A DNA stretch of 64,000 nucleotides, taken from assembly GCA_020632655.1 (NCBI GenBank), contig JACKFD010000001.1, positions 186,001 to 250,000 of the forward strand. The letters run 5' to 3'. The notes beneath the pieces are model-generated. The model saw only the letters and a list, made by a program, of their open reading frames with translations. It did not search any database and had not been told where the DNA came from. The stretch is from Spirochaetaceae bacterium. Lineage in GTDB: Bacteria > Myxococcota_A > UBA9160 > UBA4427. Below, piece after piece: positions 8,515 through 16,998 of this stretch; the stretch's first letter is position 1, and each line of letters opens with the position of its first letter. A program made the position numbers and the translations under genes.

Positions 8515-8844
8515 CATTCCTCCTTCCCGACGGTCTCCCGTCGATCCATGCGTCACAGCCGCCGATCGATCCGATCCGCGCCGACGCCTCGCTCGATGAG
8601 CAAGTGGCGTGCCGACGGCGGACGCGAACGAGACGCGTCCTTCGCGCGCTGTTGCATCGGCGCGCGAGCCTAGCGCGGCGACCGACCCCGTGCCCGGGGT
8701 GGAACGCCTCGCAGCGTCGCCCGCCGCGACCGCGGAATCCGACCGAAGCCCCTCCGCCGTCGCGCCGGGCGGTCTCCGGCGCGTCGGCCGCCTGCTATCC
8801 ATTGGGGCCATCGCGGCGCGGGCGACCCGCGCGGGGGGAGGGGC
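8515..8844. other. Divergent intergenic region
   Basis: 330 bp between the Lpp-like gene (minus) and the cytochrome c'-like gene (plus). It must contain both promoters, but no convincing -35/-10 pair was found in this GC-rich sequence. A short inverted repeat (GACGG/CCGTC) lies in the 5' leader of the lipoprotein mRNA, and a GGGGGGAGGGG ribosome binding site lies just before 8845. No protein-like small frame. Confidence 0.5.
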
Positions 8845-9351
8845 ATGCGGATCTCGATCGGAACGCTCGCGGTCGTCGGCGTCGTCGCACTCGGCGGCCT
8901 CGCTCTCCAGGCCTGCCACGGCGCACTCGCGCCGGTCCGGGCGACGCCCTTCCCGGCGGATCTCGAGTACCTCTCCCCGGACCGGCTGCGCAGCTCGATG
9001 TGGGTGCTGGCCGCCGAGGTCGAGCAGCTCGAGCGGCTGTTGGACCGCGCGGAGGAGCTGGACTCCGCCGTGATGCAGACCCAGGTCCAGGGTGCGCTCG
9101 AGCGGATGCGGGGCGCCGCGCGGGCGCTCGACCGGCCGGGGCGGGACTCGCAGCATCCGGTCCTGAACGAGAACCTCGATCGCTTCGTGGAGCGGATCGA
9201 GCGGGCCCAGCGCGCCGCCTCCCACACGCCCCCCAACTACTACCCCGCGAGCTCGCTGGCCGGGAGCTGCTTCCTGTGTCACGGGCGGGCGGCGACGGCG
9301 GAGCGCTCGGAGCCCTCCCCGGAACGCTGGGCCGCCCGTATCGGCGGCTGA
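8845..9351 (+). CDS. Cytochrome c'-like (class II) lipoprotein
   Basis: 168 residues. N-terminal lipoprotein signal with lipobox LQAC (Cys24), then a mostly helical region (about residues 45-125), then a single haem c attachment motif CFLCH at residues 142-146 near the C-terminus. In class I cytochromes c the motif is N-terminal. A C-terminal CxxCH after a helix bundle is the hallmark of class II cytochrome c', which often has a five-coordinate haem that binds NO or CO. No later Met or His ligand is visible, in keeping with this. Likely anchored in a membrane facing the periplasm. The 3' end overlaps the convergent histidine kinase gene by 73 bp. No recognisable redox partner adjacent. Confidence 0.75.
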   Translation: MRISIGTLAVVGVVALGGLALQACHGALAPVRATPFPADLEYLSPDRLRSSMWVLAAEVEQLERLLDRAEELDSAVMQTQVQGALERMRGAARALDRPGRDSQHPVLNENLDRFVERIERAQRAASHTPPNYYPASSLAGSCFLCHGRAATAERSEPSPERWAARIGG

Positions 9352-10949
9352 TCCGTCGCACACGCAGGAGAGGGTGCGTCGGTCCCCGACCCCGCGTCGT
9401 CGGCCGAGCCGGGCGTCTCCACCTCCGTCGCCTCGCGGGCCATCGGCAGGCAGACCTCGAAGACGGCCCCGCCATCCTCGGCCTCGGCGACCCGGATCGA
9501 GCCGCCGTGGCTCTGCACGATGCCGTGCACGACGCTCAGCCCGAGTCCGGTTCCGCCCTCCCGGGCGCGACTCGTGTAGAAGGGATCGAAGATGCGCGTG
9601 CGCAGCTCGGCCGGAATGCCGGGGCCCGCGTCCTGCACCCGAAGCCGGACCTCCGCGTCGCCGTGCGCACACGCGATCCGGATCGCCGTGCGGGCGAAGC
9701 GGACGTCGCGGGTCGCCTCGACGGCGTTCTGAACGAGGTTCACGACGACCTGTTCGAGCTCGATCGCGCTGGCATGCACGGGCAGGGGGCGATCGGGACG
9801 GACGACCTCGAGTCGTTCGAAGTCCCGGGACGTCAGGACGCCGCGCAGGGAGTCGAGGGCGAGCTCGACGATGTCCGCGAGATCCTGGCGGCGCTGCTCG
9901 GCCCGGTCGTCCGCGGAGAAGCGCAGCAGCGCGCGGGTGATCCGGGCGCAGCGCAGCGCGTCGCGCTCGATCTGCCGGAAGGTCTCGCGCCACTCCGGGT
10001 CGAGCCCCGGTTGATGGGCGCGGCCGAGCGCGACCTGCGCGCCGAGCAGGATCCCGCCGACGGGGTTGTTGATCTGATGGGCGATGCCGGCGGCCAAGGT
10101 GCCGATCGACGCCAACCGCTCGACGTGCCGGAGCTCGCGCTGGGACTCCGCGAGTGCTTCGGTGCGCTCCTCGACCAGGGCGTGGAGCTCCGTCTGGAAG
10201 CGTCGGTCGATCTCGTGCTGACGCGCCCGCAACGCCTCGGCCTGGGCCTTCTCCTCGCGCAGGCGTCGCTCGAGGTGGCCGCGGAGCACCTCGTAGGCGG
10301 CGGCGATGGCGAGCGCGAGCACGATCCCGATCGCCGCCGCCCAGAGGTTCCATCGCGCCACGGCGTCCGCATCGAGCTGCGTGGGCGCCTCGAACCCGCT
10401 CTGGGTCGCCCATCCCACGGCGCAGAACGCGGCCGCCAGCGCGAGGCTCCAGCCCACGCCGGCGCGCAGACCCCCGACGAGCGTGCCGACGAGCGGTACC
10501 TGCATCGCGACGAAGAGGGCACCCGTATCGTGTCCACCCGTCGCGAGGGCGAGATGCGTCGCGTAGACGCACATGCCCAGCAGCAGCAGACTGCGGGTCG
10601 GAGCGAGGCCGAGCCCGAGGCGGAAGAGCACGGGCAGGGAGGCGAACATCGCGAGCAGCATCCAGCTGGTCGCGCGGATCGCGGGCGAGGGCGCGGGCGG
10701 CGAGACGAAGATGGCGACGAAGAGGCCTGCGGCGCCCACGATGCTGACGAGGAGCATGATCCGAGCGCGCAGCCAGTCGTCGTCGGTCTCCGGCGCATGT
10801 CGCGCCGGCAGCAGGAGCCGGGCGAATTCACGCAGGGGCGATCGACGCAGCCAGGCCGAGAGCCCGTCGCGCCCGCCCCGCGCAGGTCGATCGGTTCCTC
10901 GCCAACCCGACGCGGCGATCTCGTGCTCGCTGGCCCGTGCTCCCGACAT
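9279..10949 (-). CDS. Membrane sensor histidine kinase (orphan)
   Basis: 556 residues. N-terminal membrane domain with about six hydrophobic helices (roughly residues 60-220) without a large periplasmic loop, then a coiled coil (about 222-280), a DHp domain with phospho-acceptor His291 in AHQINNP, and an HATPase_c domain with the N box NLVQNAVEA, G1 DAGPGIP and G2 GGTGLGLSVV. The C-terminal 50 residues are low complexity. The H-x-INNP motif places it with NtrB/AtoS/HK4-like kinases that often pair with sigma54-type regulators. No response regulator is encoded in the window. ATG at 10949 is preferred to GTG at 10967 because GGGGGA lies just upstream. Signal unknown. Confidence 0.92.
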   Translation of the reverse strand: MSGARASEHEIAASGWRGTDRPARGGRDGLSAWLRRSPLREFARLLLPARHAPETDDDWLRARIMLLVSIVGAAGLFVAIFVSPPAPSPAIRATSWMLLAMFASLPVLFRLGLGLAPTRSLLLLGMCVYATHLALATGGHDTGALFVAMQVPLVGTLVGGLRAGVGWSLALAAAFCAVGWATQSGFEAPTQLDADAVARWNLWAAAIGIVLALAIAAAYEVLRGHLERRLREEKAQAEALRARQHEIDRRFQTELHALVEERTEALAESQRELRHVERLASIGTLAAGIAHQINNPVGGILLGAQVALGRAHQPGLDPEWRETFRQIERDALRCARITRALLRFSADDRAEQRRQDLADIVELALDSLRGVLTSRDFERLEVVRPDRPLPVHASAIELEQVVVNLVQNAVEATRDVRFARTAIRIACAHGDAEVRLRVQDAGPGIPAELRTRIFDPFYTSRAREGGTGLGLSVVHGIVQSHGGSIRVAEAEDGGAVFEVCLPMAREATEVETPGSADDAGSGTDAPSPACATDQPPIRAAQRSGEGSERSAVAARP

Positions 10950-11070
10950 CGTCCCCCGCTCCCGCACCCGGGACTCTACGCGACGCCTGCGCGCCCCACA
11001 TCCTCCGGTGTCGGAGTACGGGATCCACGGTCGCGGGTCGCGGCGGATCGGGGCGGCTATCCTCGCGCCG

Positions 11071-12348
11071 ATGTCCGCCGCCCCGAGCCTCGACGAGATC
11101 GACGTGATCGGACCTGACGGCTACGCGCGCGAGGGCTACCCCCACGCCGCCTGGCGTCGCCTGCGACGCGAATCGCCGATCCATTGGTTCGACCTCCCGG
11201 ATGGCGTCGGGTTCTGGGCCGTCACGCGTCGCGCGGACATCGTCTGGCTGTCTAAGCAGCCGAACCGCTTCGTGAACGCGCCGCGCCTCGCGATCTTCGA
11301 GGGCGGCGCGCCGGTCGAGGGCGAGCGCACCTTCATCCGCCAGCTGCTGAACATGGATCCCCCCGACCACACGCTCTACCGCAACGCCGCGAGCGGCTGG
11401 TTCACGCCGCGCGCGATCGGCCGTCGCGAGCCGGAGGTCCGGCGCATCGCGGGCGAGCTGCTCGACGAGATGGCCGGCGACGGCGAGCTGCGCGAGGGAG
11501 ACTTCGTGACGGACCTCGCCGCGCCGCTCACCCTCGGCGTGCTGGCCGACATGCTGGGCGTGCCGCGTGCGGACTGGCCGCGCATGTTCGCCTGGACGAA
11601 TCGCGTCGCGGGCTCCGCGGATCCCGAGTTCTCCGGCGAGCTCGCTGCCTCGGGTGGCGCCGTGCCGCCCTTCGAGCAGACGCGCAACGAGCTCTTTGCC
11701 TACTTCGCGGCCCTGGCCGAGGATCGCCGCAAGACGCCGCGCGACGACATCGTGAGCGTGCTTTCGCGGGCGGAGATCCGGGGCGCGCCGATGCCCGGAC
11801 TCGAGCTGCTCTCGTACTTCATGCTGCTCGTGGTCGCCGGCAACGAGACGACGCGCAACGCGGCGAGCGGCGGCCTGCTCGCGCTGATCGAGAATCCGGG
11901 GGAGCTCGCGCAGCTTCGGGCGGACCCCTCGCTCGTGCCGACGGCGGTCGAGGAGATCGTGCGCTGGACGAGTCCCGTGATCCAGTTCTGTCGCACGGCG
12001 GTCGAGGACGTCGAGCTCCGCGGCCGACGGATCCGCCGCGGCGACGCCTTCTGCCTCTTCTATCCCTCGGCCAACCGCGACGAGAGCGTCTTCGCGGACC
12101 CCGACGTCTTCCGGGTCGACCGGCGACCGAATCCGCACATCGGCTTCGGCATCGGCGAGCATTTCTGCCTGGGCGCGAACCTGGCCCGGCTCGAGCTGCG
12201 GGTGATCTTCGAGGAGCTCGCGAAGCGCCTCGAGTCGATCGAGCTCGCCGGCGCCTTCGAGCGCATGCGATCGAGCTTCCTCGGCGGCGTGAAGCGCATG
12301 CCGATCCGCTACCGGATGCGACCCGTGCGTGCGGGCCGTCGCGACTAG
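11071..12348 (+). CDS. Cytochrome P450
   Basis: Complete 425-residue soluble P450. I-helix motif AGNETTR, where Asn replaces the usual acidic residue as in several actinobacterial sterol/fatty-acid P450s; ExxR region EEIVRW; haem loop FGIGEHFCLGANLAR with axial Cys366. Same subfamily look as the P450 at 2049. ATG at 11071 is chosen because the homologous N-terminus (LDEIDVIGPDGYAREGYPHAAWRRLR) begins there. 121 bp separate it from the divergent histidine kinase, room for a promoter. It converges with the alpha/beta hydrolase gene (33 bp between stops). Needs an external ferredoxin and reductase; none is adjacent. Substrate unknown. Confidence 0.95.
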   Translation: MSAAPSLDEIDVIGPDGYAREGYPHAAWRRLRRESPIHWFDLPDGVGFWAVTRRADIVWLSKQPNRFVNAPRLAIFEGGAPVEGERTFIRQLLNMDPPDHTLYRNAASGWFTPRAIGRREPEVRRIAGELLDEMAGDGELREGDFVTDLAAPLTLGVLADMLGVPRADWPRMFAWTNRVAGSADPEFSGELAASGGAVPPFEQTRNELFAYFAALAEDRRKTPRDDIVSVLSRAEIRGAPMPGLELLSYFMLLVVAGNETTRNAASGGLLALIENPGELAQLRADPSLVPTAVEEIVRWTSPVIQFCRTAVEDVELRGRRIRRGDAFCLFYPSANRDESVFADPDVFRVDRRPNPHIGFGIGEHFCLGANLARLELRVIFEELAKRLESIELAGAFERMRSSFLGGVKRMPIRYRMRPVRAGRRD

Positions 12349-12381
12349 CGGCGTCGCGCGAAGAGCGCGTATCCGCTTCGA

Positions 12382-13302
12382 CTAGCGCGGCGCTCCACCG
12401 CTGGGATGGGCGTCGTCGTCGCGAGGCTCGGCGGCCCGTTCGACGACCGATCCGCACGCTTCGAGCAGCGCCGCCTCGAAGCAGGCCGGATCCGTCACGC
12501 ATACACCGTGATCGCCGGGGATGGCGTGGATGCGGGCGCCGGGAATGCGCCGGGCCATCTCGCGCTGGGCGTGCGGCGGCACGAGCTCGTCGCGTTCGGT
12601 CAGCACGACCGAGGTCGGCACGTCGATCTGATGGATCCAATCCCGGGAGTCGAAGCGCAGGATCGCGAAGGCCGCCTGGCCGATCGTGATCGGATCGCTC
12701 TCGGCGACCTCGTCGAGTACCCGGGCGCGCGCCTCGGCGTCGGGGATCCACTCGGCGAGCAGGCGTCTCGCGACGAGCTGCAGCGCGCGTCGCGGCGCGA
12801 ATCGCCCGGCGGCGTCGAGCACGGGTGAGAGCCGCAGCCCGAGGCGCTGGCGGGCGTCGTCGCCGAAGTGGCAGGCGGTCGCGCAGAGCACGAGGCCGTC
12901 GACCCGGTCGGGATGCCGCTCCCAGAGCAGCTGCGCGATCGGTCCGCCCATCGAGTAGCCGACCGGCACGAAGGACGGGATCTCGAGCGCGTCGGCGATC
13001 ACGGCGACGTCGTCGGCGCAGTCGGCCAGCCGGAAGCGCTCGCGGATGCGGAGACCGCGGCCATGCCCGCGATGGTCGACGACGACGACGTGATAGCGAT
13101 CGGCGAGCGCTGCGAGCGTCGAGCCCCAGTTGAGCACGCCGGTCGCGGCGAGTCCATGCAGGAGCAGGAGGGTCGGCGCGCCTTCGCGGCGTGGCGACTC
13201 GCGAACGACGGTCTCGCCGTCGTCGCCGAGCGGCACGGTCCGGGCGACGAGCCCGCCGGGCGCGCGCGGCCCGCTCGCCGCGGTCGAGGTTCCTTCCGTC
13301 AT
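12382..13302 (-). CDS. Alpha/beta hydrolase
   Basis: 306 residues with the alpha/beta-hydrolase fold. The oxyanion-hole region is LLLLHGLAATG, the nucleophile elbow is GYSMGG, the acid lies in the LTERDELVPP strand-turn, and the catalytic histidine is in GDHGVCVTDP, giving an apparently intact Ser-Asp-His triad. No signal peptide, so cytoplasmic. Similar proteins cleave esters, lactones or C-C bonds in catabolic routes. It follows the luciferase-like monooxygenase gene by 20 bp on the same strand, so the two form an operon; oxygenation followed by ester or C-C hydrolysis would be a coherent pair, for example Baeyer-Villiger-type lactone formation and opening (inference). ATG at 13302. Confidence 0.9.
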   Translation of the reverse strand: MTEGTSTAASGPRAPGGLVARTVPLGDDGETVVRESPRREGAPTLLLLHGLAATGVLNWGSTLAALADRYHVVVVDHRGHGRGLRIRERFRLADCADDVAVIADALEIPSFVPVGYSMGGPIAQLLWERHPDRVDGLVLCATACHFGDDARQRLGLRLSPVLDAAGRFAPRRALQLVARRLLAEWIPDAEARARVLDEVAESDPITIGQAAFAILRFDSRDWIHQIDVPTSVVLTERDELVPPHAQREMARRIPGARIHAIPGDHGVCVTDPACFEAALLEACGSVVERAAEPRDDDAHPSGGAPR

Positions 13303-13322
13303 GCGTCGGATCGGCGTCGCGC

Positions 13323-14393
13323 CTAGCTCGGCGTGCGCAGGCGCGGGATCACCTCCCGGGCGAAGAGCGAGGCCGACGCCTCGGCCTCGGGCTGGCTCAT
13401 GCTCCCGTATTTCGGCATCACGAGCACGTCGTTCACGACGCCGAGGATGCGCCGCTGCTCGTGGATCTGTTCGACGATCTCCTCGGGCGTGCCATAGAGG
13501 TTCACGCTCGCATACATCTCGGCCATGTTGTCGAGGCCCATCGCCTGGATCGCCTCCGCGGCGTTGCCGTAGTGCTCGTAGCCCTTCGTGCCCTTGAAGT
13601 GTGCGCCGGCGATCTCGTAGTGCTCGACGACCGTGAAGAAGTACTCCTTCACGTACTTCGCGCCGAGCTCGCGGGCCCGGTCGCCGTCGCGGTCGCAGAA
13701 CATGAGCTGACCGCAGAGCGGGGGCGGGGGCGGCGTGTCCCGCAGCGAGCGCCACTTCTCCTGGAAGGGCTCGAGGGCCATCTGCCGGAAGACGGCCCAG
13801 GGCTGCTGGGCGAGGCACATGAGCTGGGCGCCGAGCACGGCCGCCTGCAGCGCGGAGTCCGGCGATACGCCGATCGAGTAGACGCGGTCGGCAAAGCCAC
13901 GGGTCGGACGTGGGCGCAGGTCGATGCGCGGGCGCGAGAAGAACTCCGTGTCCGCCTCGAAATGGCCCTTGTTGAGCGCCTCGAGGATCAGCGCCGTTCC
14001 CTGGTCGAAGCGTCCCCGGGCCTCGTCCATCGGCAGGTCGAAGCCCGCGTACTCGCGCTTCGAGAGACCGCGCCCGAAGCCGAGCAGCGCGCGCCCGCCG
14101 CATTGCTGATCGAAGAGGGCCATCTTCGCGGCGACGCGATAGGGATCGTTCCAGGGGACGATGACCGCGCCGGTCCCGAGCTTCACGCGTTTGGTCATCC
14201 CGGCGACCTGCGCGAGGTACTGCAGGTTGTCCGGGCACATCGAGTAGTCGAAGAAGTGGTGCTCGACCGCCCAGTACGAGTCGTAGCCCAGGTCGTCCGC
14301 GAGTCGGGCCAGGGCGAGCTCGCCGCGGACGACCTCGCCGTCGTCCTGATGGCCGCGGTAGTTCTGGAAGATCGAGAGCATTCCGAAGTGCAT
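13323..14393 (-). CDS. LLM-class flavin-dependent oxidoreductase
   Basis: 356 residues, bacterial-luciferase-like TIM barrel. Diagnostic features are the VEHHFF motif after the first strands (about residues 43-48), LGTGAVIVPWNDPYRVAAKMALFD and the GFGRG segment near residue 107. These enzymes use reduced FMN or F420 to oxygenate or reduce organic substrates. No signal peptide. It is transcribed ahead of the alpha/beta hydrolase (20-bp gap). Upstream at 14464-14571 lies a 40-bp tandem repeat in its promoter region. FMN versus F420 cannot be decided here. ATG at 14393. Confidence 0.9.
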   Translation of the reverse strand: MHFGMLSIFQNYRGHQDDGEVVRGELALARLADDLGYDSYWAVEHHFFDYSMCPDNLQYLAQVAGMTKRVKLGTGAVIVPWNDPYRVAAKMALFDQQCGGRALLGFGRGLSKREYAGFDLPMDEARGRFDQGTALILEALNKGHFEADTEFFSRPRIDLRPRPTRGFADRVYSIGVSPDSALQAAVLGAQLMCLAQQPWAVFRQMALEPFQEKWRSLRDTPPPPPLCGQLMFCDRDGDRARELGAKYVKEYFFTVVEHYEIAGAHFKGTKGYEHYGNAAEAIQAMGLDNMAEMYASVNLYGTPEEIVEQIHEQRRILGVVNDVLVMPKYGSMSQPEAEASASLFAREVIPRLRTPS

Positions 14394-14696
14394 CAGGGCC
14401 TCCTGGGCGGCTGCGCGTCCGGTGCGCGAGTCTACCGCCTCGCGGGCGGCTCCGCGGCGGTACCGTCGGAGTCACGGGCCCTCGTGCCGCTCGGCGGCGG
14501 CATCCTCGGAGTCACGGGCTCTGGTGCTGCTCGGCGGCGGCATCCTCGGAGTCACGGGCCCTCGTGCCGCCCGGGTGCGACGCCGGGGCGGGCGACTCGG
14601 ACAGGGCGCGCGAACCGGGGCGGGACCCCCGGCGTCCCAGGCCTTTGCGGTCGGAAACGGGGTCCGGGCGGAGCGAAGGGAGGAGATTCGCGAGTC
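14394..14696. other. Divergent intergenic region carrying a 40-bp tandem repeat
   Basis: 303 bp between the divergent LLM oxidoreductase and matrixin genes. About one third is the tandem repeat at 14464-14571. An AGGAG ribosome binding site at 14681-14685 lies rather far (11 bp) from the matrixin ATG. No small gene was found. Confidence 0.55.
14464..14571. repeat. Tandem repeat, 40-bp unit, about 2.7 copies
   Basis: The phrase GTCACGGGC followed by CTCGTGCCGCTCGGCGGCGG recurs with an exact 40-bp period (unit starts 14471, 14511, 14551), with a partial unit at 14464-14470. The middle copy differs by a few substitutions. It lies between divergent genes and does not code for a supported protein. 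Confidence 0.9.
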
Positions 14697-15857
14697 ATGG
14701 CCGGCGATCGCGATCGATGCAGGGGAGACCGGGCGGGGCAACGAGCCCGTCCGACGAGCGGCGGGCGGGGCGGCCTGTGCCGCCGATCGGCGTCGCGCCA
14801 CGTCCTGCTCGCACTCGTCGCACTCGTCGTGCTCGCGGCGGCACCCGTCGAGGCCTTCCGGGTGACCGAGGGGGCGTCGGGCTGGCTGCGCTGGGATGCC
14901 GCGCCGCGGGAGGTCGACGGGCTGGAGCGGTCGCTCGCCGGTGGGCTGCGCTACTCGATCGAGCACGGCGACTACCAGGCCCTGCGCGACGAGTTCCTCT
15001 GGCTGCCGGCGCCGCCGAGCGTCGCGGACTTCCGGGCGGCCGTGGCGCGGGCCTTCGAGAACTGGACCGTCGTCGATCCGGTCACGGGCCTGCCGGCGGG
15101 CTACCACTTCGTCGAGGACCTCGCGACGCCGGCCGTCGACGATCCGGGCGTACCGGCGAGTCCGAACGGGCACGTCGGCGCCAACCCGGGAGCGGAGATC
15201 GACCTCTTCGCGGAGACGCCGCATGCGGGGCCGGCCTTCGGCGCGAGCGTGGTCGTGAACGTGGCGCGGACGACCGACGACCTCACGCTCGTGAGCGGAA
15301 CGACCGGCTACCCGGGACGCGCGATCGCCGGCGCGGACATCCGCATCAACCCGGCCTACGTCTGGACCCTCGAAGGCTTCGAGCTCCTGCTGACCCACGA
15401 GATCGGCCATGCGCTCGGCCTCGCGGATCTCGAGTTCCAGCCGGGCCAGGCGGGCGCGTCTGCGTTCCTCGACGACGACTACGACCCTTCGACCGCAGCC
15501 TCCGCGCTCGCCACGCTCACGGACTCCTTCTCGCTCGAGATCGATCGCTTCGATCCGGACGGGTCGCCCTGGCTGATGGCCTTCGAAGGAGACCTGAATG
15601 CGGATCCGGGGCTCGACACGCCGGGCGTCGAGCTGCTGATGGAGACCGAGGGGATCTTCGATCTGCTGCGCGAGCGGCCCTACCTGCAGGCCGACGAGTT
15701 CGCGGCGCGCCAGTTCCTCTATCCCGTCAGCGTGCCCGAGCCGCGGGGACCGCTCGCACTCGGGGCGGGGCTCGTGGCGCTGCTCGGGATGGCCCGGCGT
15801 GCCGCGTCGACCGCGCGCGCGGGCGTCAGGCCGCGGCGACCGGCAGGGTCAGGGTGA
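14697..15857 (+). CDS. Matrixin-like zinc metalloprotease with PEP-CTERM-like tail
   Basis: 386 residues. A long basic n-region and hydrophobic core (HVLLALVALVVLAAAPVEA, ending near residue 54) form an export signal. The mature part has a metzincin zinc-binding motif HEIGHALGLAD (HExxHxxGxxD; Asp as the third ligand position is a matrixin/serralysin-like variant). The C-terminus carries VPEP, then a hydrophobic helix (GPLALGAGLVALLGM) and basic residues: the layout of a PEP-CTERM sorting signal recognised by exosortase. No exosortase is in the window. Start ATG at 14697 with AGGAG about 11 bp upstream. The 3' end overlaps the convergent hydratase gene by 32 bp. A secreted or surface-sorted protease is inferred. 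Confidence 0.78.
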   Translation: MAGDRDRCRGDRAGQRARPTSGGRGGLCRRSASRHVLLALVALVVLAAAPVEAFRVTEGASGWLRWDAAPREVDGLERSLAGGLRYSIEHGDYQALRDEFLWLPAPPSVADFRAAVARAFENWTVVDPVTGLPAGYHFVEDLATPAVDDPGVPASPNGHVGANPGAEIDLFAETPHAGPAFGASVVVNVARTTDDLTLVSGTTGYPGRAIAGADIRINPAYVWTLEGFELLLTHEIGHALGLADLEFQPGQAGASAFLDDDYDPSTAASALATLTDSFSLEIDRFDPDGSPWLMAFEGDLNADPGLDTPGVELLMETEGIFDLLRERPYLQADEFAARQFLYPVSVPEPRGPLALGAGLVALLGMARRAASTARAGVRPRRPAGSG

Positions 15858-16266
15858 CGCGACCCGTCACGTGATCCCCGATCGCGGTCGCTCCGCGCAG
15901 CTCGACCTCGATCACGTCCTCGTCGCCGCGCCGCTCGACGCTCGCGACGCGCCCGCTGAAGCGCAGCGAGTCGCCGGGCAGGGCCGGCGCACCGAGCCGG
16001 ATCGCGATCCGTGTGAGCCGCGCCTCCGGTCCCGCCCAATCCGTCACGTAGCGCGAGACCGTGCCGTTGCTCGTGAGGATGTTCATGAAGACGTCGGGGG
16101 CGCCCTGGGCCCGGGCGTAGGCCTTGTCGTGATGGACGGGCATGAAGTCGCGCGAGGCGATCGCGCCCGCGACGATCACGCTCGCCGTGAGGGGCAGCAC
16201 GAGCTCGGGGAGCGCGTCGCCCGGCTGCGGGCGGGGGGTCGGAAACGAAGCGGCTTCCCGGCTCAC
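15826..16266 (-). CDS. MaoC-family hydratase, catalytic subunit
   Basis: 146-residue single hot-dog domain. The hydratase-2 motif appears as SRDFMPVHHD, keeping the Asp and His of the D-x-N-P-x-H catalytic signature (here D-x-x-P-x-H). It likely hydrates an enoyl-CoA or similar thioester. Start GTG at 16266 overlaps the stop of the upstream gene as GTGA, a strong sign of translational coupling and of a heteromeric enzyme with the neighbouring pseudo-hydratase subunit. Such two-gene MaoC pairs act on bulky acyl-CoAs, for instance steroid side-chain enoyl-CoAs in actinobacteria (ChsH1-ChsH2); that substrate is only an analogy here. Confidence 0.85.
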   Translation of the reverse strand: MSREAASFPTPRPQPGDALPELVLPLTASVIVAGAIASRDFMPVHHDKAYARAQGAPDVFMNILTSNGTVSRYVTDWAGPEARLTRIAIRLGAPALPGDSLRFSGRVASVERRGDEDVIEVELRGATAIGDHVTGRVTLTLPVAAA

Positions 16267-16829
16267 GCGCTCTCCTCTCCGCCGCTCGCGGCGGGCCGGA
16301 ACTTGAGGACGCGGAAGCGCTGGCGACCGACGACCTCGCCCGTCTGGTCCTTCCACGTCGTGACCCAGGTGACGAAGAAGCCCGTGCCGAGGCGCGTCGT
16401 CTTCTCGTCGGAGATCGACTCGACGACCGTCTCGTTCGAGAGCAGGTCACCGGGCCGCAGGTAGCGCTCGAACTCGAGCTCGGAGTCCGTCGCGCGGGTC
16501 GCGCGGTAGCCCGCCGCGTCGAGGACCGAGATCGGGCTCTCGGCGACGCTCTCGGTCGGCGCCCCGCCGCGCTCGGCGAGCCCCTGGATGCGCGGTCGCG
16601 GCATCGTCCAGGTCTGCAGCATCGCCGGCGGCGCGACGACGCCCGCGTGTCGCGTCCGCTTCGCGACCAGCTCGTCGAGATAGACCGGATTCTGGTCGTC
16701 CATCGCGTCGACCCAGTGTCGGATCATCGGCACGTTCACGGGATCCGGTGCGACCCCGCCCTCGCCGAGCCGCTGGCCCACGAAGGCATCGAGTCGGGCG
16801 CGCAGCGTCGTCGGACTGTCTTCGCTCAT
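16263..16829 (-). CDS. FAS1-like / MaoC N-terminal dehydratase subunit
   Basis: 188-residue hot-dog protein of the MaoC_dehydrat_N (FAS1-like dehydratase) type: an N-terminal helix, the RHWVDAMDDQNPVYLD segment, then APPAMLQTW and a C-terminal strand set ending FRVLKFRP. The position that should carry the catalytic histidine is Tyr (QNPVY), so this subunit is probably structural, with activity supplied by the coupled downstream MaoC subunit. ATG at 16829. 169 bp separate it from the divergent F420/LLM gene. Two-gene operon. Confidence 0.85.
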   Translation of the reverse strand: MSEDSPTTLRARLDAFVGQRLGEGGVAPDPVNVPMIRHWVDAMDDQNPVYLDELVAKRTRHAGVVAPPAMLQTWTMPRPRIQGLAERGGAPTESVAESPISVLDAAGYRATRATDSELEFERYLRPGDLLSNETVVESISDEKTTRLGTGFFVTWVTTWKDQTGEVVGRQRFRVLKFRPAASGGEESA

Positions 16830-16998
16830 GCTCCTCCCCGCACAGGCCTCCGATTCTCGACCAGTCGGGAAGGGACGGCAACGACGTCGCGCCGCCCATC
16901 GCGTCGGGGTGCGGGCGCGCCGTGGCGATGCCGCCCGCCGTGTCGTGTCTCGGGTAGACTCGCGCTCCACGTCGGGCGAGCGAGGAGGGCGCGCGGGC

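Noticed and set aside
1..12348. P450 genes as a secondary-metabolite gene cluster
   Set aside because: No polyketide, peptide or terpene synthase is present; the neighbours look catabolic or envelope-related.
14464..14571. CRISPR array
   Set aside because: The 40-bp units follow each other directly with no unique spacers, and there are no cas genes.
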